From Candidatus Pantoea floridensis (GTDB taxonomy: Bacteria > Pseudomonadota > Gammaproteobacteria > Enterobacterales > Enterobacteriaceae), in contig NZ_OCMY01000004.1 of NCBI RefSeq assembly GCF_900215435.1, positions 1 through 64,000 of the forward strand: a stretch of 64,000 bases of DNA. Reading direction: 5' to 3'. Both the position numbers and the translations under genes were made by a program. Numbering within the stretch: the stretch's first letter is position 1; every line of letters starts with the position of its first letter. The notes beneath the pieces were generated by a model that did not search any database, was not told the origin of the DNA, and saw nothing but the letters and a program-made list of their open reading frames with translations. This document shows positions 40,453-49,625 of the stretch, one piece after another.

Positions 40453-40699
40453 CCGCCCTAACCCCTGAATCGGTGGGTAATCAGGGTATAGAGCTTTCAA
40501 CAGCTGACCGGCACACCGCATTTTTGTTGCCTCCCCGCTCGCGTCCGACACTATCCCCGCTGCCAGCAAAACATGCTTTCACGCTTGAACGAAACTGCAC
40601 ATTCGGAATAAATGTCCAGTGACGCTGCCGGGTAGATCGGCATTTTTTTTAAGTTGACTAGCGACCGCTCAAACAAATTAGAAAACAAAGGAAATGATA

Positions 40700-40745
40700 T
40701 CAATTTAATATTACTTAAGCATCTATTTAATATCATTTAAACACT
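40700..40745. repeat. AT-rich TTTAATATT repeats, partition-type site
   Basis: TTTAATATTACTT and TTTAATATCATTTAAA lie 26 bases apart. They are of the same kind as the motifs flanking the par genes. Confidence 0.5.
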
Positions 40746-40859
40746 GAATTAGCACATTTCGCATTAAGTAAGTCTTCCTGCCATAGCAGGCATATCCTGG
40801 TAAAACCGCCGTCGCTGGCCGGCATCCTGAGTGGCCGTATCTGAGGAGAGTCTCCGGCT

Positions 40860-40952
40860 ATGTGCTGTGCAGAGAAGGAAACGGCTCTCATTATGGGCGT
40901 GAATACGAAGGAAATAAGGATGCACCGGCAGAAGGCTTTGGCTCATTTCTGA
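40860..40952 (+). pseudogene. Degenerate LuxR-type helix-turn-helix remnant
   Basis: The frame MCCAEKETALIMGVNTKEIR followed by MHRQKALAHF resembles a LuxR C-terminal domain with its recognition helix deleted. A GGAG lies upstream, but the product would be 30 residues. The rest of 40453-41385 shows no convincing gene. Confidence 0.35.
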
Positions 40953-41385
40953 CGCCATCCTCTGCAGTACGTGTGGGTTTAAAATCAGCAGGGAAAGGGA
41001 TGAAAAATTGCGGAGAGGTACTGGTTTACACAGCTGCCTTCATGCTGCAGTCGTTCAGGCCGGAGCGTGTCATCAGCATAGCCTTCTGACGAGATGAACA
41101 GAAGGCTAAGAAACGGATACAGGAGCTCACAACATCAAAACGGGCTGATGACAGAAACAGGACGCTTAGGGCTTTCAACCTGGGAACGGTCAGGTTTACC
41201 GACGCGGCACTTCACATAAGCAGGCCGAATACGGTATGTCTGACCGGCGATCCTCAGCCACTCAGAAATACATCGTGTGCAGGGAAGCAGCATTATCGCG
41301 CAGAGAATGCTGCATTAACAGTTCACGATGGGTGCAGCATGCAGTCTTTGAGTCGCATCAGATAGATGTTAATCAAACATTCTTT

Positions 41386-41445
41386 CAATGTGTTAATACT
41401 ATCACTACAGTATAATAGTAATATCACTTTAATATTAATCTAGCG
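41386..41445. repeat. AT-rich repeats downstream of parB-like gene
   Basis: TTTAATATTAATC and related TAATATC/TAATACT motifs. Candidate part of the centromere. Confidence 0.5.
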
Positions 41446-41453
41446 TCCCGACC

Positions 41454-41723
41454 TTACCCGCCTACCTGCGCTCCTTTATCCAGCAGCTGCCGCACCGCCA
41501 TCCGGATGAGTGCGGCACGGGACAACCCTTCATGCTGAGCAAGGTCGTCCAGCTGGGAAATGATGCTGGTATCAAACGTGACCGTGATCTGCTCACGCTG
41601 GCCTTTCTTGACGCCACGTTTTTCCACTTTATTTCCATCAGGTGCGTCATTGATGAATTTCTCAATCTGCGCCTGTTCCTGTGGTGGCGCAGTTGATGAT
41701 TTGGGTCTGGAAGTAATAGCCAT
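41454..41723 (-). CDS. Ribbon-helix-helix partition protein (ParG/ParB-like)
   Basis: 89-residue protein with a flexible polar N-terminus and a C-terminal CopG/RHH domain: EQITVTFDTSIISQLDDLAQ followed by GLSRAALIRMAVRQLLDKG. It follows parA on the same strand with 44 AT-rich bases between them. It is the likely centromere-binding partner of ParA. The start at 41723 begins MAITSRPKSST; a short upstream extension lacks support. Confidence 0.78.
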   Translation of the reverse strand: MAITSRPKSSTAPPQEQAQIEKFINDAPDGNKVEKRGVKKGQREQITVTFDTSIISQLDDLAQHEGLSRAALIRMAVRQLLDKGAQVGG

Positions 41724-41740
41724 TACACATCGCCTCAATA

Positions 41741-41785
41741 CTTAATTAATATTACAATAATATCACATCAATATTTAAATACTAT
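41741..41785. repeat. AT-rich repeats between partition genes
   Basis: TTAATTAATATTAC, AATAATATCAC and ATCAATATTTAAA lie in the gap between parA and its partner gene. Confidence 0.55.
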
Positions 41786-42424
41786 AGAAATGAGTTTCTC
41801 GAGTTCTTCCTTCGCAGGCTTCTCATGCGGTTTAAGTTTTAGCTCAACAACGGAGCGGCCGCTGCCGGCGGCATTGGCAAATGCTTTACGCATATGCAGC
41901 AGGTGGTCCAGTACGGGGATCTCATCCGCATACTCTGACATAGCCGCCACCATCTCCTGATTATCTTTACTGCGCGGGTTAACGTCAGCCCTGTTGAGAA
42001 TTGAGAACGCAGGGAAAGGCTCACGGATGCTACGTGCCTCCTGAAGCATTTTCACGACGTCTTCCATAGCCCAGGCCTCAAAGCTGCCCGGCACAAACGG
42101 TACCAGTGCATAATCCGTTAGAGTGAGCGCGGCCCTCATTGCTGTTGAATCTCGCCCGCCACATTCGATGATGACGTCATCATAGTTATCTTTCTGCTGC
42201 AGAACCTGCGTTCTCAGCACCGGTCCGTCAGGATAATGAGAGCAGGCGATACCAGGCTGCACATCCGCTTCAGAGCGGATCAGAATTGCCGTCTGAGATG
42301 AGCCCTGTTTGTCCCCGTCAACGAGCCAGACCTTCTTCCCCTGAAGCGCACGGGCAATGGCAATGTTGACTGCGAGAGTAGATTTGCCCACGCCACCTTT
42401 GGTATTCACGATAGTTAAAATCAT
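41768..42424 (-). CDS. parA: ParA-type partition ATPase
   Basis: 218-residue deviant-Walker ATPase of the short ParF/type Ib group, without an N-terminal DNA-binding domain. The Walker A motif KGGVGKST is at residues 9-16, then LVDGDKQGSS, and VIIECGGRDSTA (Walker A' and B regions). It moves plasmid copies apart at cell division together with the ribbon-helix-helix partner. The promoter region upstream has TTTAATATTAAA motifs, which probably serve both as operator and as part of parS. Confidence 0.9.
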   Translation of the reverse strand: MILTIVNTKGGVGKSTLAVNIAIARALQGKKVWLVDGDKQGSSQTAILIRSEADVQPGIACSHYPDGPVLRTQVLQQKDNYDDVIIECGGRDSTAMRAALTLTDYALVPFVPGSFEAWAMEDVVKMLQEARSIREPFPAFSILNRADVNPRSKDNQEMVAAMSEYADEIPVLDHLLHMRKAFANAAGSGRSVVELKLKPHEKPAKEELEKLISIVFKY

Positions 42425-42435
42425 ATCAACAGCGC

Positions 42436-42560
42436 CTCACTTTAATATTAAATTGATATCAAAACGGATTCCTTCGATCTGAGACTGATTGTAGTCAAGA
42501 TGAATCTTAAAAACAATCATAACAACATCACTATGATGCATTTTTAATATTAAAATAGCA
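42436..42560. promoter_or_regulatory. Candidate par operator/centromere upstream of parA
   Basis: TTTAATATTAAATTGATATC lies 16 bases before parA, and TTTTTAATATTAAAATAG about 100 bases further up. Direct binding by the RHH partner is expected by analogy with ParFG. Confidence 0.55.
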
Positions 42561-42741
42561 TTAATACAACATTGATAAAAGGTAGTTAATCCGGATGTCT
42601 TTAACGCAATAGGGCAGGGAACTGGTAAGGATAGGGCAGGGATACAGAAACGCTGCAGGCTGCCGATAAACACGGAGGAAAAGCCGTAAGGTCTGAACAG
42701 CACTGAACCGGCATGAGCACACAACCAGCCTGAGGGACTTT

Positions 42742-43101
42742 ATGAAAAACGGACACATCTCGTTCAGCACACTGTATACCATCATGCGTGATTACTTTAC
42801 CGCCGCGCTGCCGCACCCTGTGTCCAAGCAGTCCGCAGATATTGTTAATGCGCATCTTGCTCAGGCCAGTTCAGGCTTTAGGGTTTCAGGCTCCCCGATA
42901 AGGGTGACCTCTGCAGCGCAGCCAACCGCTGCCATTGACGCTGCTCTGATTGAGAAGGAAAAGACGCAGGGGCTTGATGAGGACATCATCGCCATGGTCC
43001 GCTGGCTTATGAATAACGGCTATCTTGAGCTGGAGACCAGCGGAAACGCTTACTGCCGGGCAACGGACAAGATGCTGCAGACCAAAACGCTGCAGGTTTG
43101 A
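42742..43101 (+). CDS. Hypothetical protein near par genes
   Basis: 119-residue protein starting MKNGHISFSTLYTIMRDYFT. A helical N-terminal half, a Ser/Ala-rich linker and a helical C-terminal part (IIAMVRWLMNNGYLELE), which resembles a winged-helix fragment. No family is recognised. GAGGGA lies just before the start. It is divergent from parA. Confidence 0.6.
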   Translation: MKNGHISFSTLYTIMRDYFTAALPHPVSKQSADIVNAHLAQASSGFRVSGSPIRVTSAAQPTAAIDAALIEKEKTQGLDEDIIAMVRWLMNNGYLELETSGNAYCRATDKMLQTKTLQV

Positions 43102-43159
43102 TCGCCGGCAGCCAGTAGTTCACGGGAGGTCGTTGCTGCGGCCTCCCGTTCAGCCCGCA

Positions 43160-43393
43160 TCAGGGCGCAATCCAGAATCCCATACGACGCCGTCTTTCAT
43201 CCATGGCGCGCGTCCAGCTGGCGATCGTATCTTCCATTGGTTTCTTAATCATTCCCTGGTTGAACTCTCTCTCTACGTCATTTTTATTCTGGTATTCAGC
43301 GTCGTAGCTGTCTTCATACACGGCTATTTCACGCGCCAGACGTTCAATCTCCGCATCCAGCGCGGCGTCAGTCATCCTGTCAAAACAAGTCAT
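43160..43393 (-). CDS. Small helical protein downstream of recombinase
   Basis: 77-residue, strongly helical and charged protein (LDAEIERLAREIAVYEDSYD), perhaps a coiled coil. It starts five bases after the recombinase stop, with GGGAGG for ribosome binding inside the recombinase 3' end, so they form one operon. The function is unknown; an accessory role for the recombinase is possible. Confidence 0.6.
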   Translation of the reverse strand: MTCFDRMTDAALDAEIERLAREIAVYEDSYDAEYQNKNDVEREFNQGMIKKPMEDTIASWTRAMDERRRRMGFWIAP

Positions 43394-43398
43394 CGTCC

Positions 43399-44304
43399 TT
43401 AGCCTCCCTTAATACCCGGGTAGTTCCGCTGCCCTCTGGCGGGCAGTTCGTCGGGCATGACCAGCGCGCGCGCTTCCTCCGGCGCCATCGAGAACCGCAC
43501 GCCGAGCTGGCGCGTGACGTCCAGCGCCATCACCTGCGTATACCACTCCGTCGACTTTTCATCCTTATGGCCCATCATCGACTGGATGACCTTTTTCGGC
43601 ACGCCGTGCTGAACCAGGTGCATCGCAAACGAGTCCCTGAAAGTTTTCGTTGTGATCGGCCGGATGCTGAAGGTGACGCCGTCACGCTCTGCGGCTTTGA
43701 CTGCCTGCCTAATCCAGGTGCGGACGGTGTCCGGGCTGTCGATGTCCCAGATGCGCTCGCCCTTTTTCAGCCTGACAGTGGCCAGATACTCGCGCAGCCG
43801 GCGCACGTAGCCCGGATCGGTGAGCGGGACGGCGCGGGGGGGATTGGCTTCGGCCTCGCGCAGCGCAGCCTGGTCCTCACGGGTCGGCCGGCCGCGGCCG
43901 CGCTGCTTCTGCCGGTCCTCATCCCGCCGCTGCTTCAGTGTGTGCAGCACCGCGAAGGGTGCCCCGAGCGCGCGCCCGTCGGGGCCGTCGAGCGCAAAAT
44001 CTTCCGGCGTCAGCGGCAGCACCTCGTTCAGCCGGCCGCCGGTGTTCCAGAACGTCTCGATCAGCAGCCTTTTCCGCTGGTCGCGTTCGGCGTCGAGCAG
44101 TAGCGCCACCTCTGGCGCCAGCAGGTAGCGGGGCATGGCCGTGCCGTAGTGCGCCGCAAGGTTGCGCAGCGCCAGCGCCGAGGCATAGTCAAAGTAGCGC
44201 GCCGCGCTGCCGCCGGTCACGTTCTGCGCGCTGACGTCGCTGGGTGAAATCTGCGAAAGTTCGCGAGGAAAACCTCTCAATTTTTCAATCTCCGCAATCT
44301 GCAT
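43399..44304 (-). CDS. Tyrosine recombinase, ResD-like
   Basis: 301-residue tyrosine recombinase. The first catalytic Arg is in NTGGRLNEVL. The box II Arg is in TTKTFRDSFAMHLVQHG, but the usual first His of HxxR appears replaced by Thr. SMMGHKDEKSTEWYTQV holds the final His and the nucleophilic Tyr. It resembles the resolvases of large enterobacterial plasmids that resolve multimers or cointegrates. Its target is probably just upstream. It is also the only recombinase in the window that could act on the array sites, but no link is shown. Confidence 0.78.
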   Translation of the reverse strand: MQIAEIEKLRGFPRELSQISPSDVSAQNVTGGSAARYFDYASALALRNLAAHYGTAMPRYLLAPEVALLLDAERDQRKRLLIETFWNTGGRLNEVLPLTPEDFALDGPDGRALGAPFAVLHTLKQRRDEDRQKQRGRGRPTREDQAALREAEANPPRAVPLTDPGYVRRLREYLATVRLKKGERIWDIDSPDTVRTWIRQAVKAAERDGVTFSIRPITTKTFRDSFAMHLVQHGVPKKVIQSMMGHKDEKSTEWYTQVMALDVTRQLGVRFSMAPEEARALVMPDELPARGQRNYPGIKGG

Positions 44305-44654
44305 CCGTGGAGCGTATTTTCGCGCATCTGTCCAGAAAAACCGACCGCAATAAATCGGTGATCGGGTGAGGGCGAATCGGTCTTTTTTCCCCTATACGGA
44401 ATATAACCTGGTACGCCTGCGCGCGCACGCGGCGCCGCTTCGGGAATGGGCACGATTGCGACATCGCTATCCCTCTGACGTGGTTCAATTTTTCCATTGT
44501 CAGTGCCAAAAACGACGGGGTCAGGGCGACACCAGGCACTCTATGGTAGATGCCTGGTCGCGCATATGATTGTAAGATGAAGGGCTTCCCCTCTGGAAAC
44601 AGATTCGCCATGCGGTAATCGCTGTGAATGAAAGCCTGGTAAAAGGAAAAAACC
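44305..44654. other. Non-coding region upstream of recombinase, candidate resolution site
   Basis: 350 bases without a convincing gene. Two inverted repeats are visible: CCAGGCA-n12-TGCCTGG (44534-44559) and GACCG/CGGTC elements near 44340-44375. Such a gap beside a ResD-like gene often holds the recombination site and promoter. Confidence 0.4.
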
Positions 44655-46031
44655 GTGTATAACAATCTCTACGCTCTGACTGACAGCCTCTTCTGGTCTG
44701 ATGAACTGTTAAAAAATGAATATGCAGATATAGAATTCACAGAATTACTGAATGAGCTGAATGAATACAACGAAAAAATAGACCGGCTAATAAGCGACCC
44801 AACGAACGATTTACAATCTTCACGCCTAAATGTTTATATGGCCGGAGACAAAAACATTGCTAACTACCGTAGCGGACTTTTTTCGATGGACAGAGTCATT
44901 CTGGATGACGTTCTCTACTCACTAAGTCAGCGACACAGGTTGAAATTAACAGAAAACATCATTGAAAAATTTATCGAGACTGATGGTAATGAAAAGTCTG
45001 TTATTCTCAGGAAAGAGATATCTTCTTTTATACGCTTTGCTAAGGAAAACTTCCCGCTCATACAAGGTGAATTTATTGTTTTCGCAAGGAGCAAATCGGT
45101 AATTAAAGAATCTGAAAGGGCTGACGGCATATTAGCCGACAACGCTGAATCGAAATTCATCTACCGTTATCTTCCGGCTGAAATAGCCCGGCTCTATGAA
45201 AAAAAATTATCTGTTCAAAATATTGAAAGATTAGGGAAAAGCAACAGATTCCGTTTTTTAGACAAAAGCGTTCTAGCAAATGAAATTATGATTAAAATTG
45301 AGGACTGTAGAAGCCCGTATACCAACGGCTACATGTATCAGCACGCCGGAAAAGTCACTGATAATGGTGATAGCATAGTATTTTCAGATGTTGTGATGGG
45401 TAATCACAGCGGAAAAAAAAGCTATGAAAGATGGGTCCAGGGAGCAAAAAACCGCACCGTTCTCTTTCACTACAGGAATCTCATAGCTGACCTTGAGCAG
45501 GCACATGCAGGAAGGGCTTCCCTTGGTACCTACTGTCCTTTTCAGGGTGAAGTGCTTCGTAAGCTGGATCCGAAAGATGAAGTGCAGAGAGTCAAACTTT
45601 CCGTAGATATGCCGTTCTTGGAAGGAGTGACTCCCGGTGAACTTTTCAGCATAAGAACTGAGTTCGAGGCGAGCTTTAATGCATTCCGGGCGGTGTTACG
45701 TGACACTGCTTTTGATATGGAGGCAGAGAGCGACCCTTACCGGAGGGAGCTAATAAATAAACGTTTTACAGAGAGAGTCTGGGATGAAGGACTGAGTGAT
45801 ATTGAGCAAAAAATCCACGCATATAAGCGTAGAAGTAAAAAAGACCTCTTGCTGAATGTCGCGCCGGCAGTGATAGGAATCATAGGTGCACCAAGCTGGA
45901 TTACGATGACAACAGGCGCTATATCGCTACTGAAGGGGCTGTATGACATCAACAGTCACTCTGCTGAAATTCAGAGTCATCCTTCCTATTTCCTACTTAA
46001 GGCGTCAAAAACGAAAGATAAAAATAATTAA
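44655..46031 (+). CDS. Unknown accessory protein with C-terminal membrane segment
   Basis: 458-residue protein in AT-richer DNA. I recognise no family. It is mainly helical. Near the C-terminus, LLNVAPAVIGIIGAPSWITM forms a hydrophobic hairpin or membrane segment. It is the first gene of the accessory island, starting about 350 bases from the divergent recombinase gene. The first ATG at 44655 has no strong ribosome binding site. A defence role is plausible from context only. Confidence 0.6.
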   Translation: MYNNLYALTDSLFWSDELLKNEYADIEFTELLNELNEYNEKIDRLISDPTNDLQSSRLNVYMAGDKNIANYRSGLFSMDRVILDDVLYSLSQRHRLKLTENIIEKFIETDGNEKSVILRKEISSFIRFAKENFPLIQGEFIVFARSKSVIKESERADGILADNAESKFIYRYLPAEIARLYEKKLSVQNIERLGKSNRFRFLDKSVLANEIMIKIEDCRSPYTNGYMYQHAGKVTDNGDSIVFSDVVMGNHSGKKSYERWVQGAKNRTVLFHYRNLIADLEQAHAGRASLGTYCPFQGEVLRKLDPKDEVQRVKLSVDMPFLEGVTPGELFSIRTEFEASFNAFRAVLRDTAFDMEAESDPYRRELINKRFTERVWDEGLSDIEQKIHAYKRRSKKDLLLNVAPAVIGIIGAPSWITMTTGAISLLKGLYDINSHSAEIQSHPSYFLLKASKTKDKNN

Positions 46032-46170
46032 CATCGAGTCCAAATAAAGGAATAAACGACTAAGAATATCTATCATAAAATAACAGCAGCTTCCGGTAAC
46101 GTCCGTCGCTCTAAGGCTATAAGCCACCTGATCGATGCTAGTTTGAAGATTAAAATTCGTGGTGAATCCG

Positions 46171-47085
46171 ATGATTTCTAAACTCATACTCATAAAAAAA
46201 TCGCTGACGCCGGGCAAACCCGGAAAATTAGTTTTAAAGAGAACACTCAGCAATAAAGACGCAGACAGCCTGGTTATGAGCATGCTGGACATTGAAGCAT
46301 TTGCTCAACACTATCTGGTGTACGAATGCGCAATGATTAACTATGACTCGTTTATTTCAGCTGACAGTGCACTTATTGAAAAATTTAAGCACTACGGAAA
46401 TAACCCCGGCGAAAACCTGTTTGGTGAGTTTAGCCGGGATCTTAACCTGACGCTGCTAAATTTTTTGACGTCCGTTAAATTAATGCTGGAATATCTTGAA
46501 AAATCGCTCAGCAATAAATACGGTAAAGGATCAGAGGAATTTCAGCGCTGTAAATCCGTTCAGAACGGTCATTATGACGATAAATTTTCGTACCGCTTTA
46601 TGTACGAACTGCGCAATTATATGCAGCACAGTGGTCTTCCGCCCATTAATTATGAGGCAACAAAAGAGTTTGGCATGCGCGATGGAAAGCCAGGATTTTT
46701 GGCTAACATGCATGTTGGTTTTAACCGTACGGCGCTGCTTCAGAATTCGTACAAATGGAAAGCTGTCGTCAAAAATGAAATGGAGGCTATGACCGGCGAC
46801 ATTCCCGCGCCAACCTACATGCATGAATACATGATAGCCGCGCAGGATATATTTTTGCGATCAACTGACAGAGCGCTTTATCAACGCGCCCTGAATGCCA
46901 AGCAGGCGCTGCTGACGGCGCTGAACAAGCCTGATTTTTACTATAAAGATGAACATATCATCGTAGCTGATGACGGCACTACCACGGATATTATGTCGCT
47001 GCCGCTAGTGCGGCTCAGCGCCTCACTGTTGGGTAAGTTAGATCAGTTCACCGGGCAGCTCAGGCAAAACGGCATCGATGACTGA
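46171..47085 (+). CDS. Unknown protein with HEPN-like motif
   Basis: 304-residue helical protein. YELRNYMQHSG contains RN-x3-H, the Rx4-6H form of HEPN ribonucleases with the usual polar residue after Arg. HEPN proteins act as RNA-cleaving toxins in many abortive-infection systems. The rest matches no family I know. The start at 46171 has GGTGAA upstream. It is separated from the previous gene by about 140 bases and from the next by about 200 bases. Confidence 0.6.
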   Translation: MISKLILIKKSLTPGKPGKLVLKRTLSNKDADSLVMSMLDIEAFAQHYLVYECAMINYDSFISADSALIEKFKHYGNNPGENLFGEFSRDLNLTLLNFLTSVKLMLEYLEKSLSNKYGKGSEEFQRCKSVQNGHYDDKFSYRFMYELRNYMQHSGLPPINYEATKEFGMRDGKPGFLANMHVGFNRTALLQNSYKWKAVVKNEMEAMTGDIPAPTYMHEYMIAAQDIFLRSTDRALYQRALNAKQALLTALNKPDFYYKDEHIIVADDGTTTDIMSLPLVRLSASLLGKLDQFTGQLRQNGIDD

Positions 47086-47290
47086 ACTTTCAAAGCAGAC
47101 ATTTGTAAACCAGGTAGTTTACTCTGAATGCCTGGTATCATAGACGACAGTCGAACTCACTCATCAGTCGACTCATACAAACCGGAAAAGAAGCAATAAC
47201 AAATCAATGGATCACCGACAGCATGCACGGCATTATTGTTGTTACTGCATTAAGCCCAGAGTGAGGAGTTATGTTTAACAGGAGCATCAC

Positions 47291-48505
47291 TTGACTACAG
47301 AAATCAGCATAGCCATTCAAAACGCGCTTCAGTTAGAAAACGCAGATAATATTAAAAGCTACTGGGCAGGGATTTATCTTTCCGTACTTGAATCGCTCGT
47401 CTTCCAGAATAATACGTCTATCGGGTTTCATCAGCTCTTAAAGAAAGAACTCCCCCTGACGCTCGCCAGTCTTAAAGCCAACTCAAACATGAGTACACTG
47501 AACGCACTTCTGAGCACTACATATAAAAACCATAGCTTTGAATACATTATTCGAAATATGTTTAACACCTATAAATATCAAACATTGTTTTTCAATCTGA
47601 TTGATAAACTTTGTGAAGAAAATGATTGTGATAGCCGCAGCCCTTTATACTGCAAATATTTTATACTGGGTAAAGACTCTGTCACTCAGCACCCTGAAAT
47701 TGACAGATTCGACTTTCGGGTTAAAACGAAAGATGGTTGGATCTCGGATAAATCAAAAATAAAAGAATATATGCAGCATTGTGATGCAGCAATTCAGGTT
47801 AGCTATTACGAAGAAAAGATAAAGGTGCTTTTTTTGGGTGAAATTGAAGGCAAGCATGGTGACAAGTTGCTCAGACCTTCCTTCTGGATAAATGATAAAA
47901 AGGGACTAGCCGAGAATCGCTGTTTTCATTTCGGTATTGGTGTAACGCCGACCCCGGATGATCTGAAAATAATCGAAAATCTGCCAAGGCAGAAGGTCAG
48001 TCAGACGCTTGTTCCGGTAGGAAAAAACAATGTGGTCGTAAACACATTTGAGCAGGTCACGGATTTGCCGAGCGATGTCAACTATGCTCTGGAGGACATG
48101 AAGAAAAAATTTAATGATAACGAGTTTAATAAACCCAACTCACTATTTTCAGATGTTTTTTACAACAGCATTAAGATTGTTCTAGATTTAATCAATGAAT
48201 ACTGGAACAAAAATATAATGGAACTACTTATTGAGCTCAGGAAACTTATAGACAATTGGCCAAACAATCTCGATGTCACGATTGAGGTAATCAATGATGG
48301 CAGGGAATTACTCAGTAGTAAAAGCCTGGTTTATACCATACCTCCGCTTGCGGGATCTGATGTTTTCATTCGTCAGGCCAAGTCTATTGAAAAACACGTA
48401 ATTGAAACCAAGAAAGTCACTCCCGGAGACAGTAATATTTCAATATCGTCTGTGTTTACAGGGAATTTCCTTTTACCACGAAGAAAAAGGATAACTAAAC
48501 CCTAA
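47291..48505 (+). CDS. Unknown accessory protein, possible nuclease
   Basis: 404-residue protein using a TTG start seven bases after AGGAG. In the middle, HPEIDRFDFRV and KVLFLGEIEGKHG give an Asp and an E-x-E-x-K arrangement that could be a PD-(D/E)xK nuclease core, though this is weak. The C-terminal third is helical and ends in a basic tail (LPRRKRITKP). A seven-codon upstream frame (ATG at 47271) overlaps the start and may couple translation. It is probably part of the same island as its neighbours. Confidence 0.55.
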   Translation: MTTEISIAIQNALQLENADNIKSYWAGIYLSVLESLVFQNNTSIGFHQLLKKELPLTLASLKANSNMSTLNALLSTTYKNHSFEYIIRNMFNTYKYQTLFFNLIDKLCEENDCDSRSPLYCKYFILGKDSVTQHPEIDRFDFRVKTKDGWISDKSKIKEYMQHCDAAIQVSYYEEKIKVLFLGEIEGKHGDKLLRPSFWINDKKGLAENRCFHFGIGVTPTPDDLKIIENLPRQKVSQTLVPVGKNNVVVNTFEQVTDLPSDVNYALEDMKKKFNDNEFNKPNSLFSDVFYNSIKIVLDLINEYWNKNIMELLIELRKLIDNWPNNLDVTIEVINDGRELLSSKSLVYTIPPLAGSDVFIRQAKSIEKHVIETKKVTPGDSNISISSVFTGNFLLPRRKRITKP

Positions 48506-48561
48506 AAAATCACATCCAATAATGGGTGAAAAGTATCTAATTTGCTAACTATGGTGATGTT

Positions 48562-48924
48562 ATGGATAGAAGCCGGTGGTTCCGTGAGTTTGATTTAAAA
48601 AAGAGTGACGATAACAACCTTTCTGGAGTTAGGGGTAACTCTTTGGAATACGACTTTTATGTGGTTTACGTGAAAAATAAAGAGCTTAGTAAAACCGAAT
48701 TTCTGGTCACTGATTATGAGGACGATAATTTAAAGGCGCTTCAGTTTACAGGAAATATGTTCAACTCAGAGATTTCCTTAAAGCCAGCTGATTTAAGCGA
48801 TGACCAATTTTATGTTGAGCACTGGTATAAGGGTTATCAGTTTAAATATAACGGACTTGAGCAACTCAATGGAAAAAATTCAATAGATAAAAAACAGGCT
48901 GCATTAACTATACAAAAAAAATAA
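48562..48924 (+). CDS. Unknown small accessory protein
   Basis: 120-residue, strand-rich, acidic protein (YDFYVVYVKNKELSKTEFLV). No family is recognised. It follows the previous gene by about 55 bases on the same strand and is equally AT-rich. It may be the partner of the larger proteins upstream. Confidence 0.55.
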   Translation: MDRSRWFREFDLKKSDDNNLSGVRGNSLEYDFYVVYVKNKELSKTEFLVTDYEDDNLKALQFTGNMFNSEISLKPADLSDDQFYVEHWYKGYQFKYNGLEQLNGKNSIDKKQAALTIQKK

Positions 48925-48982
48925 AAGTATACAGGCTCAGTTTAATAAAAGGCCTTTAACGCTAAGCAGTCGACAGACAATT

Positions 48983-49363
48983 TTGGAGGCGTTAACAGAT
49001 ATATACTTTGAAAGTAACATGCGCGAACCTGTCTATACGGTTCAAATTTTAACGAGACTTCACAAATTCTTCTGGATGTATCATCCAGACAGTGATTCAT
49101 TCATGTCTAAAACCACGTTTATTCTTAACTCACTGGTAGCCAGTGGCGATCTTAAACTCATCAATACTGGAAGTTATGCTCCAGAACCAAAAGCGCTTGC
49201 TACGCTGGAAGAATACAAGATTAAAGCTAAACAGGATGAAAAGGATCATCGCGATAAGACCTGGGCGCTTTTCTGGAGCGGTCTTGCAGTCGTATTTACC
49301 TGCCTGAGCGCTCTCGGAACGCTGGTTCAGGCCGGCATGCTGGGTCCATTTAAACTGCTTTAG
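48983..49363 (+). CDS. Unknown protein with C-terminal membrane anchor
   Basis: 126 residues from a TTG start, or 114 from the ATG at 49019. The N-terminal part looks like a winged helix (VYTVQILTRLHKFFW, TTFILNSLVASGDLKLINTG). A charged linker and one membrane segment (WALFWSGLAVVFTCLSALG) follow. The start is not settled: GGAGG lies too close to the TTG. It ends the plus-strand gene series of the island. Confidence 0.55.
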   Translation: MEALTDIYFESNMREPVYTVQILTRLHKFFWMYHPDSDSFMSKTTFILNSLVASGDLKLINTGSYAPEPKALATLEEYKIKAKQDEKDHRDKTWALFWSGLAVVFTCLSALGTLVQAGMLGPFKLL

Positions 49364-49625
49364 GAGCAAAGAAACTCATTAGATTGATGTTTTATCTCCA
49401 TTGCCTATAAGTTTATTTTACCCTATGAGCATTCACCTAGAGGGATGGATGATCCAGTACCTCATCTAGTTTGCCCGACATGTTCACATCACACGATAGC
49501 TGGCATGCCAGCCGGCAATCTCATCTAGGCGCTCAACCTTTTAAGCATTGACCGATTTCCCAGCGTTCAGGCTTATAAAAGTTGGCCATCGGACCTTATT
49601 CATCCCACTTCGTGAACGCTTTTGT

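Noticed and set aside
40862..41089. 75-codon plus-strand frame downstream of the LuxR-like remnant
   Set aside because: It overlaps the remnant in another frame and shows no recognisable domain.
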